From: Bacillus sp. UNC41MFS5
GTDB taxonomy: Bacteria; Bacillota; Bacilli; Bacillales_B; DSM-18226
Direction: 5' to 3'
Assembly: GCF_000686805.1 (NCBI RefSeq)
Contig: NZ_JMLP01000010.1
Location: forward strand, 248,001-312,000
Length of the DNA: 64,000 nucleotides
Made by a program: the position numbers and the translations under genes. Shown piece by piece: positions 27,184 to 37,718 of the stretch (the first letter of the stretch is position 1; each line of letters starts with the position of its first letter). The notes beneath the pieces are model-generated. The model did no database searches. It was not told the origin of the DNA and saw only the letters and a program-made list of their open reading frames with translations.

Positions 27184-28449
27184 TTAATCTTTCAACCCTG
27201 TAAGACGTTCAAGTAAATCCATATACTCCCCGTTTGTTGGATCTTCATTTAGCAACTGTTTAAAAATTTCGGCGGCGGTGTCACTTTTTCCTTCTTCAAT
27301 TAGAAAATAACCGTAATCCTGTAAAAATGTTTCATTTTTCTTAAAGAAAGTATATGCACTTTCATATTTGTCTAATGCGAAAGAAAATTTTTCTAACTTC
27401 TGATAACTTACTGCAGCATCCCATAAAAGTTGAGGCTCTTCATCTTCTTTAATATCAAGTTCAGTAATTAAATCAATGATGTCCTCATATCTTTCTTGAA
27501 GTAAAAAGAGTTTATTTAATGTGAGTGCTGCTTCAATAAATCCTGGGTCTAAGGCAAGTGCTTCGCGGAAATACTGTTCTCCTTCTTCCACTTTTCCAAT
27601 TTGGGTGGCTATTTTCCCTCCAAAGAAAAATAACTCCTTATTAAATTCATCTTGTTTTATGCCTTCTTGAATGGTAATTAAACTATTTTCAAGTTCCCCC
27701 TCCCTTTCATATGCTAAAGCAAGGTGTAAATATAGCGAATGATATTCTGGATCCAGCTCTTTTAATTCAGTGAATTTTGCTATAGCAGTCTTGTAATATC
27801 CTGCCTGAAGTGCCGTAAAACCATAGCCGAATAAAGTGTTAATCTCTAATTTTTCATTAATTGCCTTTTCATAATAAACCAATGCTTCCTCAAACATTCC
27901 AGATACACTTAAGAGATCTGCAATCCGTTGATCTATATTTACACCGGCTATTTCATTTTCTTCTTTTAAAACCTTTTCATATGCTTCCAGTGCCTTGGTC
28001 ACTTCACCTTGGTCACTGTAAAGTTCACCTAATGCAAAATCTATGATGATTTCATCTGGCAACATTTCCTTTGCCTTCAGAAGTTTTCTTTCACAAACTT
28101 CATATAAACCTTGAACCTGATAAAGGTCCGCTAATAAAAGTAAGGATTGTCCAAAATTTGCATCATGTTCTGATATCTTTTCAAGTACAAGAATGGCTTC
28201 TTCGTCTTCCCCGGCTTCAACTAATATTTCACCTAACAGAACAAGAAGCTCACCTTCCTCAGGGAAGGTTTCTAATAAATTTTCTATTAATGACTTTGCC
28301 TCTTCTAAAAAACCATATTGATACATTTCTTCGCCAAGAATGAACTTTTCATCTGGCATGCCATTTTGTAATACATAATTATATTCAGTTAAGGCCTCAT
28401 TATGTTGACCATTTTCTAACATGGTAATAATTTTATTAACTCGTTCCAT
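27184..28449 (-). CDS. ypiA: YpiA, tetratricopeptide repeat protein
   Basis: A 421-aa cytoplasmic, acidic protein made almost entirely of TPR-like helical repeats: [36 protein letters not shown] and so on, about ten to eleven units. Probably a protein-interaction scaffold; the partner is unknown. ATG 28449 is preferred over GTG 28455 because GAGAGG is 9 nt from it. Same order (ypiA-ypiB-ypiF) as B. subtilis. Confidence 0.9.
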   Translation of the reverse strand: MERVNKIITMLENGQHNEALTEYNYVLQNGMPDEKFILGEEMYQYGFLEEAKSLIENLLETFPEEGELLVLLGEILVEAGEDEEAILVLEKISEHDANFGQSLLLLADLYQVQGLYEVCERKLLKAKEMLPDEIIIDFALGELYSDQGEVTKALEAYEKVLKEENEIAGVNIDQRIADLLSVSGMFEEALVYYEKAINEKLEINTLFGYGFTALQAGYYKTAIAKFTELKELDPEYHSLYLHLALAYEREGELENSLITIQEGIKQDEFNKELFFFGGKIATQIGKVEEGEQYFREALALDPGFIEAALTLNKLFLLQERYEDIIDLITELDIKEDEEPQLLWDAAVSYQKLEKFSFALDKYESAYTFFKKNETFLQDYGYFLIEEGKSDTAAEIFKQLLNEDPTNGEYMDLLERLTGLKD

Positions 28450-28470
28450 TGACACTTACCTCTCGTTCTC

Positions 28471-29373
28471 CTAGATTGACAGAGAAAAATAAGACGGGAT
28501 TCGCACCCTAACATGTTCTCCATTTCCAGGTTTAAATATCACGTCACCACCTGCTCGTAGAACATCCCCCTTGTGGACGGTTACTACGAGTCTATCACTA
28601 TGATAAAGAAATAAATTCACATCATCAACATTCTGGCCTTCATTTATTTTTGTATACAAATTATAACGCACTTCTGTACCAGACATTAAACTAGCTTTTT
28701 GCGGATATACACCAATTTTATTTAATACAGAAACAGCCAATGGGCTATTTTCTTCAATTTCTTCATAAAGAGCGGGGATATTCTCTCTATTCATGATACC
28801 TTTCCATTTCGACAAAACACTCTTCACTTCCTTCTTGTGAACGGAAGAAATTATTGGGATTAACGGACTGTTAAAGGGAAACATTGCTTCTTTAATCCAA
28901 CCCCAGGGAATTTGCTCTAATTCTTGATGTGATTGAAGGTCAACAAAAATAGCTGGTACTTTTTCCTTCTTACATTTCCTAATAAACGATTGAGTAATCA
29001 AACGAACAGGTATTCTTACCCCGATGAGATAGTCAATTGGGCTGCTTAAGAGAGCCGTTTTCAACGCAGATATCTTTGTGGATAATTCATTTTCGTAGGA
29101 AACATTAACATTTGTGAACAAGGTGGTGCAACCTTTCAACAAAAAATCTTCAATCAAACACTTTTTTAATTCTTGAAAGGCCCTTATTTGTGGAATATTT
29201 GAATTAAATAGAACATAAGTAGGGGCCATAATATATGGATTGGCATTCATTTTTATTAACCGATAATAATTGAAATGCGAGTCAATCTTCTCTATTCGTT
29301 TGTTACTAATTAATAGTGAACATGTTTTTAATTGCTTGTCTTTCAGGAGATTGGCATTTTCAATGATATACAT
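28471..29373 (-). CDS. Degenerate amidohydrolase-like protein
   Basis: 300 aa. The N-terminus (MYIIENANLLKDKQLKTCSLLISNKRIEKID) has the beta-sandwich pattern of amidohydrolases such as NagA and dihydroorotase, but where active enzymes have PGFIDxHxH this one reads APTYVLFNSN. The C-terminus (INEGQNVDDVNLFLYHSDRL...VHKGDVLRAGGDVIF) matches the family's closing 'G.I..G.DADL...v..G..v' strand set. The metal-binding His/Asp residues are not seen. It lies 21 nt upstream of ypiA on the same strand, an insertion relative to the recalled B. subtilis order. The assignment is by pattern only. Confidence 0.6.
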   Translation of the reverse strand: MYIIENANLLKDKQLKTCSLLISNKRIEKIDSHFNYYRLIKMNANPYIMAPTYVLFNSNIPQIRAFQELKKCLIEDFLLKGCTTLFTNVNVSYENELSTKISALKTALLSSPIDYLIGVRIPVRLITQSFIRKCKKEKVPAIFVDLQSHQELEQIPWGWIKEAMFPFNSPLIPIISSVHKKEVKSVLSKWKGIMNRENIPALYEEIEENSPLAVSVLNKIGVYPQKASLMSGTEVRYNLYTKINEGQNVDDVNLFLYHSDRLVVTVHKGDVLRAGGDVIFKPGNGEHVRVRIPSYFSLSI

Positions 29374-29515
29374 TATCCACCACCCTTTTCATTGTGTCCT
29401 ATTTTCATCTTTCACTTTTCCCTTTAAGACAAGCTATGCGAAAATTCCAAAAACTATGCCGTTCTATTTCGGAAATATAACATATATAAAATTAATATAT
29501 AGGCTTTGCAACATG

Positions 29516-29650
29516 TCTGTTGATTTGCGCTCCAGGCACTTCGCTTTCCGCGGGCGTGCCGGGGAGCCTCCTCGTCGCTGCGCTTCTGCGGGGTCTCCCC
29601 TGCCCCGTACTCCCGCAGGAGTCTTCGTGCCTTCCGCTCCAATCAACAGA
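29516..29650. repeat. 135-bp GC-rich palindromic repeat element
   Basis: Perfect 10-bp terminal inverted repeats TCTGTTGATT (29516-29525) and AATCAACAGA (29641-29650) bracket a GC-rich interior in an AT-rich genome. Internal complementary pairs are GGCAC/GTGCC (29535-29539 and 29627-29631) and GGGGAG/CTCCCC (29561-29566 and 29595-29600). No clear target-site duplication. It resembles GC-rich dispersed repeats I associate with Bacillaceae genomes; copy number elsewhere was not checked. Confidence 0.7.
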
Positions 29651-29706
29651 GTGTTTTCATAAAGACTTTCAACTCCATAAAAGTCGGTTATATGGCTAGG
29701 ACAAAA

Positions 29707-29744
29707 TAAAAAAATTGCCGAGAAGAATACTCTTTCTCGACAAT
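29707..29744 (-). terminator. Terminator after EPSP synthase
   Basis: On the minus strand ATTGtCGAGAAaGA-gtat-TCTTCTCGgCAAT is followed by TTTTTTTATTTT. A smaller hairpin, GCTGCA-atttaa-TGCAGC, lies between it and the stop codon. It ends the aromatic operon. Confidence 0.85.
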
Positions 29745-29766
29745 CTGGCTGCATTAAATTGCAGCT

Positions 29767-31056
29767 TTACTTAATAAGACTATTTAAATGATCAAAGAAG
29801 TTCGGATATGAAACAGAAATGGCTTCTGGGTTTTCTAGCTCTGCTTTTTCTTCACAAAGGAGTGCAGCTATGGCCAGCATCATTCCAATTCGATGATCGC
29901 CATGACTTGAAACAGTTCCACCACCTAATTTGGTTTTTCCATGAATAATCATACCATCTTCAGTTGCTTCGATTTTAGCACCTAAAGTTTTAAGTTCATG
30001 AACAACTGTATCAATTCGATTTGTTTCTTTAACTTTTAATTCCTCGGCATCCTTGATAATTGTTGTACCTTCAGCCTGTGTGGCTAATAGGGCAATTATT
30101 GGGATTTCATCAATTAATTTTGGAATTAAATCTCCTTCAATAACGGTACCTTTGAGACTGGAAGTCTTAATAATAAGATCCCCCATTGGTTCAAATGATG
30201 TTTCCTCGTTTTGAACAATTTCTAAGTCCGCACCCATTTTTTTCATTACTTCGATAATTCCCGTTCTTGTTGGGTTCAGCCCGACATTTTTCAAGACAAC
30301 TTCACTTTCAGGAATTATGGCACCTGCAACTAAAAAGAAGGCTGCAGACGATATATCCCCAGGAACGTGTACATGCGTTCCGGTTAGTTTTTGACCACCA
30401 TTGACGATAATCATTTGGTTATCCTTGTGGATCTCCCCGCCAAATTTAATGATCATTCTTTCTGTATGATCACGTGTTTCTTCCGGCTCAATAATCACAC
30501 TTTGTCCTTCTGCTTGCAGTCCTGCAAGAATTAATGCAGATTTAACCTGTGCGCTTGCAACCGGAAGTTGATAATTTACAGGTTTTAATTCACCGCCACG
30601 AATAGAAATGGGTGTGTAGGAACCGTTGTTACGACCGTCTATTCTTGCACCTAATTCCGATAATGGGTTTGTTACCCTCGTCATTGGGCGTTTCCCGATT
30701 GACTCATCACCAACAAGGGAGGAGAAAAATGGTCTACCTGCCAATATTCCCATTAATAAACGAATCGTTGTTCCAGAGTTACCAACGTCTAATACTTCAT
30801 TGGGTTCGGTTAACCCTTCAAATCCTTTTCCAATAATGCGAAGCTGACCATCAGATTCTTCTATGGTAACTCCAAGTTTTCGAAAGCACGAAATCGTGCT
30901 TAAGCAATCTTCCCCAGGTAAGAAATTGGATACTTTGGTTTCACCGTGAGCAATCGAACCAAACATAACTGACCGATGCGAAATTGATTTATCCCCTGGA
31001 ATCGTTATTTCTCCGTTTAAGTGTGTTATGTTTGTCTTCAGTTTAAGAGACGTCAT
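29767..31056 (-). CDS. aroA: 3-phosphoshikimate 1-carboxyvinyltransferase (EPSP synthase)
   Basis: Joins PEP to shikimate-3-phosphate; called aroE in B. subtilis. 429 aa. Motifs: [10 protein letters not shown] (about 20-29), [12 protein letters not shown] (about 92-103), KRPMTR, SAQVK, RDHTE and NPTR. GDKS, SAQVK, RDHTE and NPTR together are the signature I recall for class II (glyphosate-tolerant) EPSP synthases; tolerance is inference. Last gene of the aromatic block, 27 nt after tyrA. Confidence 0.95.
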   Translation of the reverse strand: MTSLKLKTNITHLNGEITIPGDKSISHRSVMFGSIAHGETKVSNFLPGEDCLSTISCFRKLGVTIEESDGQLRIIGKGFEGLTEPNEVLDVGNSGTTIRLLMGILAGRPFFSSLVGDESIGKRPMTRVTNPLSELGARIDGRNNGSYTPISIRGGELKPVNYQLPVASAQVKSALILAGLQAEGQSVIIEPEETRDHTERMIIKFGGEIHKDNQMIIVNGGQKLTGTHVHVPGDISSAAFFLVAGAIIPESEVVLKNVGLNPTRTGIIEVMKKMGADLEIVQNEETSFEPMGDLIIKTSSLKGTVIEGDLIPKLIDEIPIIALLATQAEGTTIIKDAEELKVKETNRIDTVVHELKTLGAKIEATEDGMIIHGKTKLGGGTVSSHGDHRIGMMLAIAALLCEEKAELENPEAISVSYPNFFDHLNSLIK

Positions 31057-31083
31057 GAAAAATCACCTTTTTTATTTATCATT

Positions 31084-32190
31084 TTAAGAACCAATAGATG
31101 TAGCATAACTAGAATAGGATCCGATACATCGTTCCGCTTTTTGACGGTCCTCTTCTGTTTGAAAACTAATTACTAAGACACCATTTATATCTTCACGTGT
31201 TTCTAAAATTCGAATATTTGTGATACTAATTTCTTCCTTCGCTAAATATCCGGTAATTTCGGAAACCACCCCTGGGTAGTCCGGTACATCAACAAATAAA
31301 TCATAAAATGCCGGAATCGCACCCTTATCTTTTTGAGGCAGACCATCGCGGAATTGTTTTGCTTGGTGAAAATAGTCATATATTGCCGTACTGTTTTCAT
31401 CTTCAAGCAGCATTTTGACACCATTCATCTCTTCTTGCCACTGATTGAGCAATTCAATTAATATCTCACGATTGTGGAGGAGAATATCCTTCCACATCTT
31501 CGGACTGCTTGAGGCAATCCGGGTAATATCTCTAAACCCGCCTGCTGCAAGTCGCGGAATTAAACTCTCTGCTTCAGCTAGCTTTTCAGTTTGGCGTACA
31601 ATTGAGGCAGCAATGATATGAGGAAAATGACTGACAATCCCGGTAAGATAATCGTGATTTTCTGGTGTGATGGTTAAGAACTTGGCTTTAGTTCCCATTA
31701 ACCATGATTTTAATATTTTTACTTTTGAATCTTCTATATGATCCTTTGGCGTTAACAGGTAAAATGCATTTTCAAATAGAATTTCTTTGGCAGCAGAAAC
31801 ACCACTTTTATGTGATCCCGCCATTGGATGCCCGCCGATAAACGTGATTCCTCGCTCTTTAAGGCTTTTGGCACTTCCAACAATCTTGCTTTTTGTACTG
31901 CCTGTATCTGTCACGATTACCTCTGGATGAAGAGGGAGACCCGCAAGGAACTGGATAATTTCCTCTGTTTCATTTACAGGTGCAGAAATAATAATTAAAT
32001 TAGCATCAATTGCGCCACTTTGGATATCTTCAGCTATTTCATCAATGACCCCAAGCATTTTTGCTAGTCTTGCCTGTTCACTATTAATATCAAATCCTAC
32101 AATCGTTGCATCCTCATGTTCCTTTTTTATACATAGGGCTAGAGAACCGCCAATTAATCCTAAGCCTATAACAAAAACACGGCCTTTCAA
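31084..32190 (-). CDS. tyrA: Prephenate dehydrogenase with ACT domain
   Basis: Oxidises prephenate to 4-hydroxyphenylpyruvate for tyrosine. 368 aa: NAD-binding VFVIGLGLIGGSLA at the N-terminus, DTGSTKSKIV, FIGGHPMAGSHKSG, then a C-terminal ACT domain from about 295 (LFVDVPDYPGVVSEITGYLAKEEISITNI), suggesting tyrosine feedback. ATG follows GGGGGAG. Confidence 0.95.
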   Translation of the reverse strand: MKGRVFVIGLGLIGGSLALCIKKEHEDATIVGFDINSEQARLAKMLGVIDEIAEDIQSGAIDANLIIISAPVNETEEIIQFLAGLPLHPEVIVTDTGSTKSKIVGSAKSLKERGITFIGGHPMAGSHKSGVSAAKEILFENAFYLLTPKDHIEDSKVKILKSWLMGTKAKFLTITPENHDYLTGIVSHFPHIIAASIVRQTEKLAEAESLIPRLAAGGFRDITRIASSSPKMWKDILLHNREILIELLNQWQEEMNGVKMLLEDENSTAIYDYFHQAKQFRDGLPQKDKGAIPAFYDLFVDVPDYPGVVSEITGYLAKEEISITNIRILETREDINGVLVISFQTEEDRQKAERCIGSYSSYATSIGS

Positions 32191-32224
32191 TGATAACTCC
32201 CCCTAAAAACAAAGCAGAACTGTT

Positions 32225-33313
32225 TTACTTTTGTGATAAAAATTCTCCTAATGCATTGAGAACACCTTCATTTTGTTCAAATGATCCCACTGTAATTCTA
32301 ACCCCGGTAGGAAAACCAAGAGCTTTCCCGGAACGAACAATATAGCCTCTTTGCATTAGATTTTGGAACACCACGTCCCCATCTGTTTTACAATCAATTA
32401 AAATAAAATTGGTTTGTGATGGGTAATAGTCGAGTTCATACTTCCCACAGAATTCATAGAACTGTTCTAGTCCCTGCCTATTTTTTTCTTTGCAAATGTT
32501 AATAAATTGCTGATCTTTTATGGCTGCAGATGCCGCTAATTGACCTAAAGAACTTACATTAAATGGCTCCCGAGCAGGTTCAAGTGCTTTAATAATTGAA
32601 GGATTGGCAACCCCATAGCCAATTCTTAAAGCAGCGAGACCATATATTTTTGAAAAAGTTCTCAGGACAATTAAATTTTCATACTTTTGAGCTAATTTAA
32701 TGGAATCATAGTAATCTTCCGCAACTACATATTCATAATAAGCTTCATCTAGTACGACCAGAATATCAGCAGGAACTTTTTCTAGAAAAGCGTTTAACTT
32801 AGCTTCAGGTATATATGTACCTGTAGGATTATTAGGGCTGCATAGCCAAATGACATTGGTCTGATCATCAACGGCTGCCAACATAGCATCTAAATCATGG
32901 TTTCCGTTTACAAGCGGAATTTCCTTACAAATCGCCCCTTCAATCACTGCGTTATGCTTATATTGTGAAAAGCTAGGTGTGGCCATAATTGTGTTGGCAT
33001 TCGGATGTAACAGTGCCCTTGAAATGATTTGAATTAAATTATCGGAGCCATTTCCAAAGATTAATTCTTCTTCATCAATCTGCAAAAAGGCTGAAAGTGT
33101 CTCTCGTAATGTAGTTGCATAGCCATCTGGATATATAGCCAAACTTGTTTGATTTGATTGAAGTGCATCCAAGGCTTGAGATGAGCATCCAAAAGGATTT
33201 TCATTTGATGCTAGCTTCACTATCTTGTCAAGTTTATATTGCCTCTTAACTGCTTCGATTGATTTCCCTGGTTGATAAGGAGTCAGTTGTAATAACTGCT
33301 CTTTCCATCTCAT
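32225..33313 (-). CDS. hisC: Histidinol-phosphate/aromatic aminotransferase
   Basis: A 362-aa PLP enzyme: KLASNENPFG, NGSDNLIQ, PNNPTGTYIP, LDEAYYEYV and the Schiff-base motif RTFSKIYGLAALRIGYG. In B. subtilis HisC also transaminates aromatic keto acids, which fits its place between aroH and tyrA. Here it follows aroH directly, without the trp genes that intervene in B. subtilis. Confidence 0.93.
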   Translation of the reverse strand: MRWKEQLLQLTPYQPGKSIEAVKRQYKLDKIVKLASNENPFGCSSQALDALQSNQTSLAIYPDGYATTLRETLSAFLQIDEEELIFGNGSDNLIQIISRALLHPNANTIMATPSFSQYKHNAVIEGAICKEIPLVNGNHDLDAMLAAVDDQTNVIWLCSPNNPTGTYIPEAKLNAFLEKVPADILVVLDEAYYEYVVAEDYYDSIKLAQKYENLIVLRTFSKIYGLAALRIGYGVANPSIIKALEPAREPFNVSSLGQLAASAAIKDQQFINICKEKNRQGLEQFYEFCGKYELDYYPSQTNFILIDCKTDGDVVFQNLMQRGYIVRSGKALGFPTGVRITVGSFEQNEGVLNALGEFLSQK

Positions 33314-33367
33314 ATTTAGTCACTCCGTTCGTAATAAGTTATTCTATTACAGCTTTACCGTTTTTGC

Positions 33368-33742
33368 TTATTTTGCTAGGCTGCCGCCGAGGTCGGGCCT
33401 CAGAACTGTTGCACCTTTTAAGTATACATGAATAATTTCTTCTTGTGGTTTGTTCGTATTAACATGCATCATGACCCTGACACACTTCTTTAAAGAATTC
33501 GGAACTGGTATTTCCTGCATACACATCACAGGGACGTAAGTCCACCCCTCAAATTTACGAAGTGCCTTTGCCGGGAATGCTGCGTTAACATCATCGGTTG
33601 TTGAAATGAAAATTGACCCAACTTGATCTGGTTGAATATGATTTTCTTCAATTAACCTCGCAAACAGTTCTTCTGTTGCAGAGATGATTTCCTCCTCGGA
33701 ATTCTGGTCAATCGTAATTGCTCCTCTTACCCCTCTAATCAA
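33368..33742 (-). CDS. aroH: Chorismate mutase, AroH class
   Basis: A 124-aa trimeric AroH-type mutase (chorismate to prephenate). MIRGVRGAITID holds the active-site Arg near 6-7. Further conserved stretches are PVMCMQEIPVPNSLKKCVRVMMHVNT (split: catalytic Glu near 77, Arg near 89) and the C-terminal VYLKGATVLRPDL. The start is TTG 33742 with GGGGGG six nt upstream. Confidence 0.93.
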   Translation of the reverse strand: MIRGVRGAITIDQNSEEEIISATEELFARLIEENHIQPDQVGSIFISTTDDVNAAFPAKALRKFEGWTYVPVMCMQEIPVPNSLKKCVRVMMHVNTNKPQEEIIHVYLKGATVLRPDLGGSLAK

Positions 33743-33758
33743 GAAAAGCCCCCCTTAT

Positions 33759-34829
33759 TTAATTACTGATTAATTGTTCGTATAATACCTTTTCCGATAT
33801 TTCCTTAACTGTGGGCTGACCCAATTGTTCAAGTAGAACAAAGTGAATTGCATCCCTAACTGACTTTTTATCCTGCTTCATTTTGTTGATTAATTTTTCA
33901 TGGGATAGATTTCCCGGAATTTTCGATTCATAACCTAGTCTTTCTATCCAGTTTGTAAATTCCTCTATATCGAATGTAAGACCTAGTAATTGGTTACTTA
34001 GCCTTAGGGCATAAATCATTCCTATCATCACTGCTTCCCCATGTGTAAAGTTCCCATAACCCATCTCTGATTCAATGGCATGCCCTAGTGTGTGACCAAA
34101 ATTCAAGTAAGCCCTAATCCCCGTTTCCCGTTCATCTTGACCAACAATTTTACCTTTTACCCTTATACCTTTTATTAAAGATTCAGATAACATCTCCATT
34201 GGTAAGTTTTGTAGGTCTTGCACATTATCTTTTAACCAATTATAGAAATCGACATCATCAATAAGTGCATGTTTAATAACCTCAGCAAAACCAGAACGAA
34301 TTTCATGAACTGGTAGTGTTTTAAGGAAGTCTAAATCATAAAATACTGCTTCTGGCTGATGGAAGGCCCCAATCATATTTTTCCCGAGTGGATGATTAAT
34401 GGCTACCTTGCCGCCAACTGCACTGTCATGAGCTAATATAGTAGTTGGCACTTGTATAAATGGAATGCCCCTCATAAAGGATGCCGCAACAAATCCTGAC
34501 AAATCCCCAACAGCCCCGCCTCCAAAGGAGAGAATGACAGACTTCCGGTCTAGTTTGTTTTCAAGTGCTGTTGAAAGCGCATCATAGTAAACTTCAAATG
34601 TTTTTGCTTTTTCCCCACTAGGAGCAGTAAAAATTACAGGATTTAAAGATTTCAACTCAAACAATAAATGTTCCAGATGAAGCTCAGCTACCGTTTCATC
34701 GGTTATAATTAATATTCGAGTTAGACCGTCAAAATGGTTCGCTAAAAAAGGGCCAATTTCTTTCCTTACCCCTTCTCCAACATAGACATCATAGTTTTTG
34801 GAATCTGTATGGATTTGAATGGTTTCCAT
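33759..34829 (-). CDS. aroB: 3-dehydroquinate synthase
   Basis: A 356-aa NAD- and metal-dependent enzyme that cyclises DAHP. Motifs: SGEKAKTFEV, SFGGGAVGDLSGFVAASFMRG, PTTILAHDSAVGGKVAINHPLGKN, GFAEVIKHALI, NFGHTLGHAIES and HGEAVMIGM (metal ligands Glu/His/His). Its ATG overlaps the chorismate synthase stop by one base (TAATG). Confidence 0.96.
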   Translation of the reverse strand: METIQIHTDSKNYDVYVGEGVRKEIGPFLANHFDGLTRILIITDETVAELHLEHLLFELKSLNPVIFTAPSGEKAKTFEVYYDALSTALENKLDRKSVILSFGGGAVGDLSGFVAASFMRGIPFIQVPTTILAHDSAVGGKVAINHPLGKNMIGAFHQPEAVFYDLDFLKTLPVHEIRSGFAEVIKHALIDDVDFYNWLKDNVQDLQNLPMEMLSESLIKGIRVKGKIVGQDERETGIRAYLNFGHTLGHAIESEMGYGNFTHGEAVMIGMIYALRLSNQLLGLTFDIEEFTNWIERLGYESKIPGNLSHEKLINKMKQDKKSVRDAIHFVLLEQLGQPTVKEISEKVLYEQLISN

Positions 34830-36007
34830 TAAAATTCCCTCGCATATTCCCGCTGTCTTTTAATTTCCTCTGCAAAAGTCTCAAAACGGTCACTATAAAA
34901 TTGTTCAACCAAAGCATTTGCAAGTTCCCATGCAACCGCATGTTCTGCAACAACAGCTGCAGCAGGCACTGCACAACTGTCTGAACGCTCGACACTTGCT
35001 GCAAACGGCTCTTTTGTATCAATATCAACGCTCATTAAAGGTTTATATAATGTTGGGATGGGTTTCATTACACCCCTGACCACAACCGGCATTCCTGTTG
35101 TCATACCACCTTCAAATCCACCCAGGCGATTAGACTTCCGGTAATAACCTTTTTCCTGGTCCCATGCAATTTCATCATGAACTTCACTTCCAGGTTTCCT
35201 TGCAGCCTCAAAGCCAATGCCAATTTCTACTCCTTTAAAGGCATTTATACTCATAATAGCGGCTGCCAATTTTCCATCCAATTTCCGATCATAATGTACA
35301 TAACTTCCTACACCTGCTGGCATACCCGTAGCGATTACTTCTACAACTCCGCCTATTGAATCCCCATTTTTCTTTGCTTCATCAATCGCAGCCATCATAT
35401 CACTTTCCACGGTAGAATCAGCACATCGTACAGGCGATATTTCTGTCTTTTCCTTCAATTCATTAATAGAAATGGAGCGATCAATACTAGCTTTAATTCC
35501 GCCTATTTCAACCACATGGGACACTATTTCAACACCCACTAATGATAAAAGCTTTTTGGCTACGGAACCTGCGGCAACTCTCACGGTTGTCTCTCGTGCA
35601 GAAGAACGTTCAAGGACATTTCTCATATCCCTGTGTCCATATTTAATGGCACCGTTTAAATCCGCATGACCCGGACGAGCACGTGTTACCTTCCGTTTTA
35701 CCTCATCTTCTTGTCCTTCTTCTAGCGGTTCTGCTCCCATAATCTTTGTCCAATGCTTCCAGTCATTGTTCTGAACTACTAATGCAACGGGTGAGCCGAG
35801 AGTGTACCCGTGACGGACACCTGAAACAATTTGAGCTGTATCCTTTTCAATTTGCATTCTTCTTCCACGCCCATAACCTTTCTGACGCCTAGATAATTCT
35901 TCATTTATATCTTCCAATAATAATGGCATACCTGCAGGGAGGCCTTCTATAATCGTTGTTAATTGCGGCCCATGGGATTCTCCTGCTGTTAAATATCTCA
36001 TTCCCAT
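34829..36007 (-). CDS. aroC: Chorismate synthase
   Basis: Makes chorismate from EPSP using reduced FMN; called aroF in B. subtilis. 392 aa with [47 protein letters not shown] and [14 protein letters not shown], all typical. ATG 36007 (MGMRYL) has AAGGGGG 8 nt upstream; MRYL at 36001 is possible. First gene of the aroC-aroB-aroH-hisC-tyrA-aroA series. In B. subtilis cheR lies between ndk and this gene; it is absent here. Confidence 0.95.
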   Translation of the reverse strand: MGMRYLTAGESHGPQLTTIIEGLPAGMPLLLEDINEELSRRQKGYGRGRRMQIEKDTAQIVSGVRHGYTLGSPVALVVQNNDWKHWTKIMGAEPLEEGQEDEVKRKVTRARPGHADLNGAIKYGHRDMRNVLERSSARETTVRVAAGSVAKKLLSLVGVEIVSHVVEIGGIKASIDRSISINELKEKTEISPVRCADSTVESDMMAAIDEAKKNGDSIGGVVEVIATGMPAGVGSYVHYDRKLDGKLAAAIMSINAFKGVEIGIGFEAARKPGSEVHDEIAWDQEKGYYRKSNRLGGFEGGMTTGMPVVVRGVMKPIPTLYKPLMSVDIDTKEPFAASVERSDSCAVPAAAVVAEHAVAWELANALVEQFYSDRFETFAEEIKRQREYAREF

Positions 36008-36113
36008 ATCACTTTCCCCCTTCAACTCATTAAAGTTTTGTATCAATATACCATATACTGCGCAATAAACATAGTATAACTATTCAGAAAAGAGAGAATT
36101 AATTTTCCATATC

Positions 36114-36149
36114 AAAAAAGGCATTTGTATAATTTCTTATACAAATGCC
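36114..36149 (-). terminator. Terminator after ndk
   Basis: Perfect inverted repeat GGCATTTGTATAA/TTATACAAATGCC; on the minus strand followed by TTTTTTG, just after the ndk stop. Confidence 0.88.
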
Positions 36150-36164
36150 TCTCTTTTATTTCAA

Positions 36165-36611
36165 TTAGTAGATCCATTCGTTTACTAGTTTATTGTACTC
36201 TACTACCCCAGAATCTTTAAAGAATAAGCCAATTTCACGCTCAGCACTTGCAGGTGAATCAGACCCATGGATAACATTTTTTCCAACTGTTAATCCAAAA
36301 TCACCGCGGATAGTTCCAGGTGCAGCATCCTTTGGATTGGTAGAACCCATCATTTGGCGAGCAGTAGCAATCACATTCTCTCCTTGCCAAACCATTGCAA
36401 AAACTGGTCCTGAAGTAATAAAATCTACTAATTCTCCGAAGAATGGACGCTCTTTATGTTCACCATAATGTTCTTCAGCTAGTTCATTAGGAATACTCAT
36501 TAATTTAGCCCCTACTAATTGAAAGCCCTTTCTTTCAAAACGTGAGACGATTTCTCCAATTAGGTTACGTTGTACACCATCAGGTTTTACCATTAAAAAT
36601 GTTTTTTCCAT
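36165..36611 (-). CDS. ndk: Nucleoside diphosphate kinase
   Basis: Equalises nucleoside triphosphates through a phospho-histidine. 148 aa: [47 protein letters not shown] and the active-site [16 protein letters not shown] (catalytic His near 115). ATG 36611 follows AGGAGTGG; the in-frame GTG at 36620 is within that site. Confidence 0.96.
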   Translation of the reverse strand: MEKTFLMVKPDGVQRNLIGEIVSRFERKGFQLVGAKLMSIPNELAEEHYGEHKERPFFGELVDFITSGPVFAMVWQGENVIATARQMMGSTNPKDAAPGTIRGDFGLTVGKNVIHGSDSPASAEREIGLFFKDSGVVEYNKLVNEWIY

Positions 36612-36712
36612 GAATTCCACTCCTAAAAATAAATTATTATGTATATTGAATGTTTTTTAGAAAACAATCCATGAAAAATATTATCATTTTTTCGAAAATT
36701 TAACAAGTTGAT

Positions 36713-37675
36713 TTAAAATTTTCGTTTCCCAATGAATCTTGCTAAGTCATGAAGGGTTTTTTTTGTTCTATTTGCAGGTAACCCTTCTAATTCTGCCAAA
36801 GCTTTTTTAAGGTAAAGATCACTAAGAGCGATTGATTTTTCAATGGCGTCTGATTTTTTAATAAGGGTGATAATCTTCTTAATCTCTGAAGGAGCCATGG
36901 ATTCATGCACCTTTTCAATTTCTGCACGTATTTCAGCCTTTTCCATTGCAAAAAGAGCAGGTGCAGTAATATTTCCTTGCAGCAAGTCTCCACCTGCCGG
37001 CTTTCCTAGTTCCTTCTCAGTAGAAGTAAAATCTAAAATATCGTCGATAATTTGATAAGACATACCAACGTAGTAACCAAAACGGTATAGTTTTTTATGA
37101 ACTGATTCCTCTACATCAGCTGCAATTGCACCTAATTGACAACTTACAGCAATTAATAGGGCAGTCTTTCTCTTAATTCTACGAAGATAATCCCGGAGAT
37201 TTTGATTAAAGCGATATTTATCTTTTATTTGCTCAATTTCCCCTAGTGACACTTCAACAATGGTATTAGATAAAATTTTATGAGCAATTGGATTTTCAAT
37301 GTTAGTCATTAATTCTATCGCTAGAGCAAAAACAAAGTCACCAGTATACATAGCGATTTTGTTATCCCATTTAGATTTCACGGTTGGCTGCCCTCGACGA
37401 AGATCCGCATCGTCAATCACATCATCATGAACAAGTGATGCCATATGAATTAATTCAAGTGCAACAGCAACATTTTTCATCACATGTATATCATAATTTC
37501 CAAATTTACCAGCAAGCAAAACAAAAACAGGACGAATTCTTTTTCCTCCGGCTTGTAATGTATGCATAGAAGCTTGTTTAAGCAGAAGGGACTCGGCATG
37601 TATGGTCTCTTCTAACTTTTTTTCAATCAAGTTAATATCCGAATTCAAAAATGAATACATCATTTTTAATTTCAT
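36713..37675 (-). CDS. hepT: Heptaprenyl diphosphate synthase, component II
   Basis: Catalytic subunit that makes the C35 side chain of menaquinone-7 together with HepS. The 320-aa trans-prenyltransferase has AGGKRIRP, the first Asp-rich motif LVHDDVIDDADLRRG and the second, IDDILDFTSTEKELGKPAGGD. Encoded with hepS and the menaquinone methyltransferase, the conserved hepS-menG-hepT order. Confidence 0.95.
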   Translation of the reverse strand: MKLKMMYSFLNSDINLIEKKLEETIHAESLLLKQASMHTLQAGGKRIRPVFVLLAGKFGNYDIHVMKNVAVALELIHMASLVHDDVIDDADLRRGQPTVKSKWDNKIAMYTGDFVFALAIELMTNIENPIAHKILSNTIVEVSLGEIEQIKDKYRFNQNLRDYLRRIKRKTALLIAVSCQLGAIAADVEESVHKKLYRFGYYVGMSYQIIDDILDFTSTEKELGKPAGGDLLQGNITAPALFAMEKAEIRAEIEKVHESMAPSEIKKIITLIKKSDAIEKSIALSDLYLKKALAELEGLPANRTKKTLHDLARFIGKRKF

Positions 37676-37718
37676 TTGTATTCACCCAGCTTTTCATCCT
37701 GTCTTCAAGTACAATAAA

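Noticed and set aside
29270..29754. ORFs of 62-130 codons across the GC-rich repeat
   Set aside because: They come from the low stop density of the GC-rich palindrome, run across the aroA terminator or the neighbouring gene, and lack ribosome sites.
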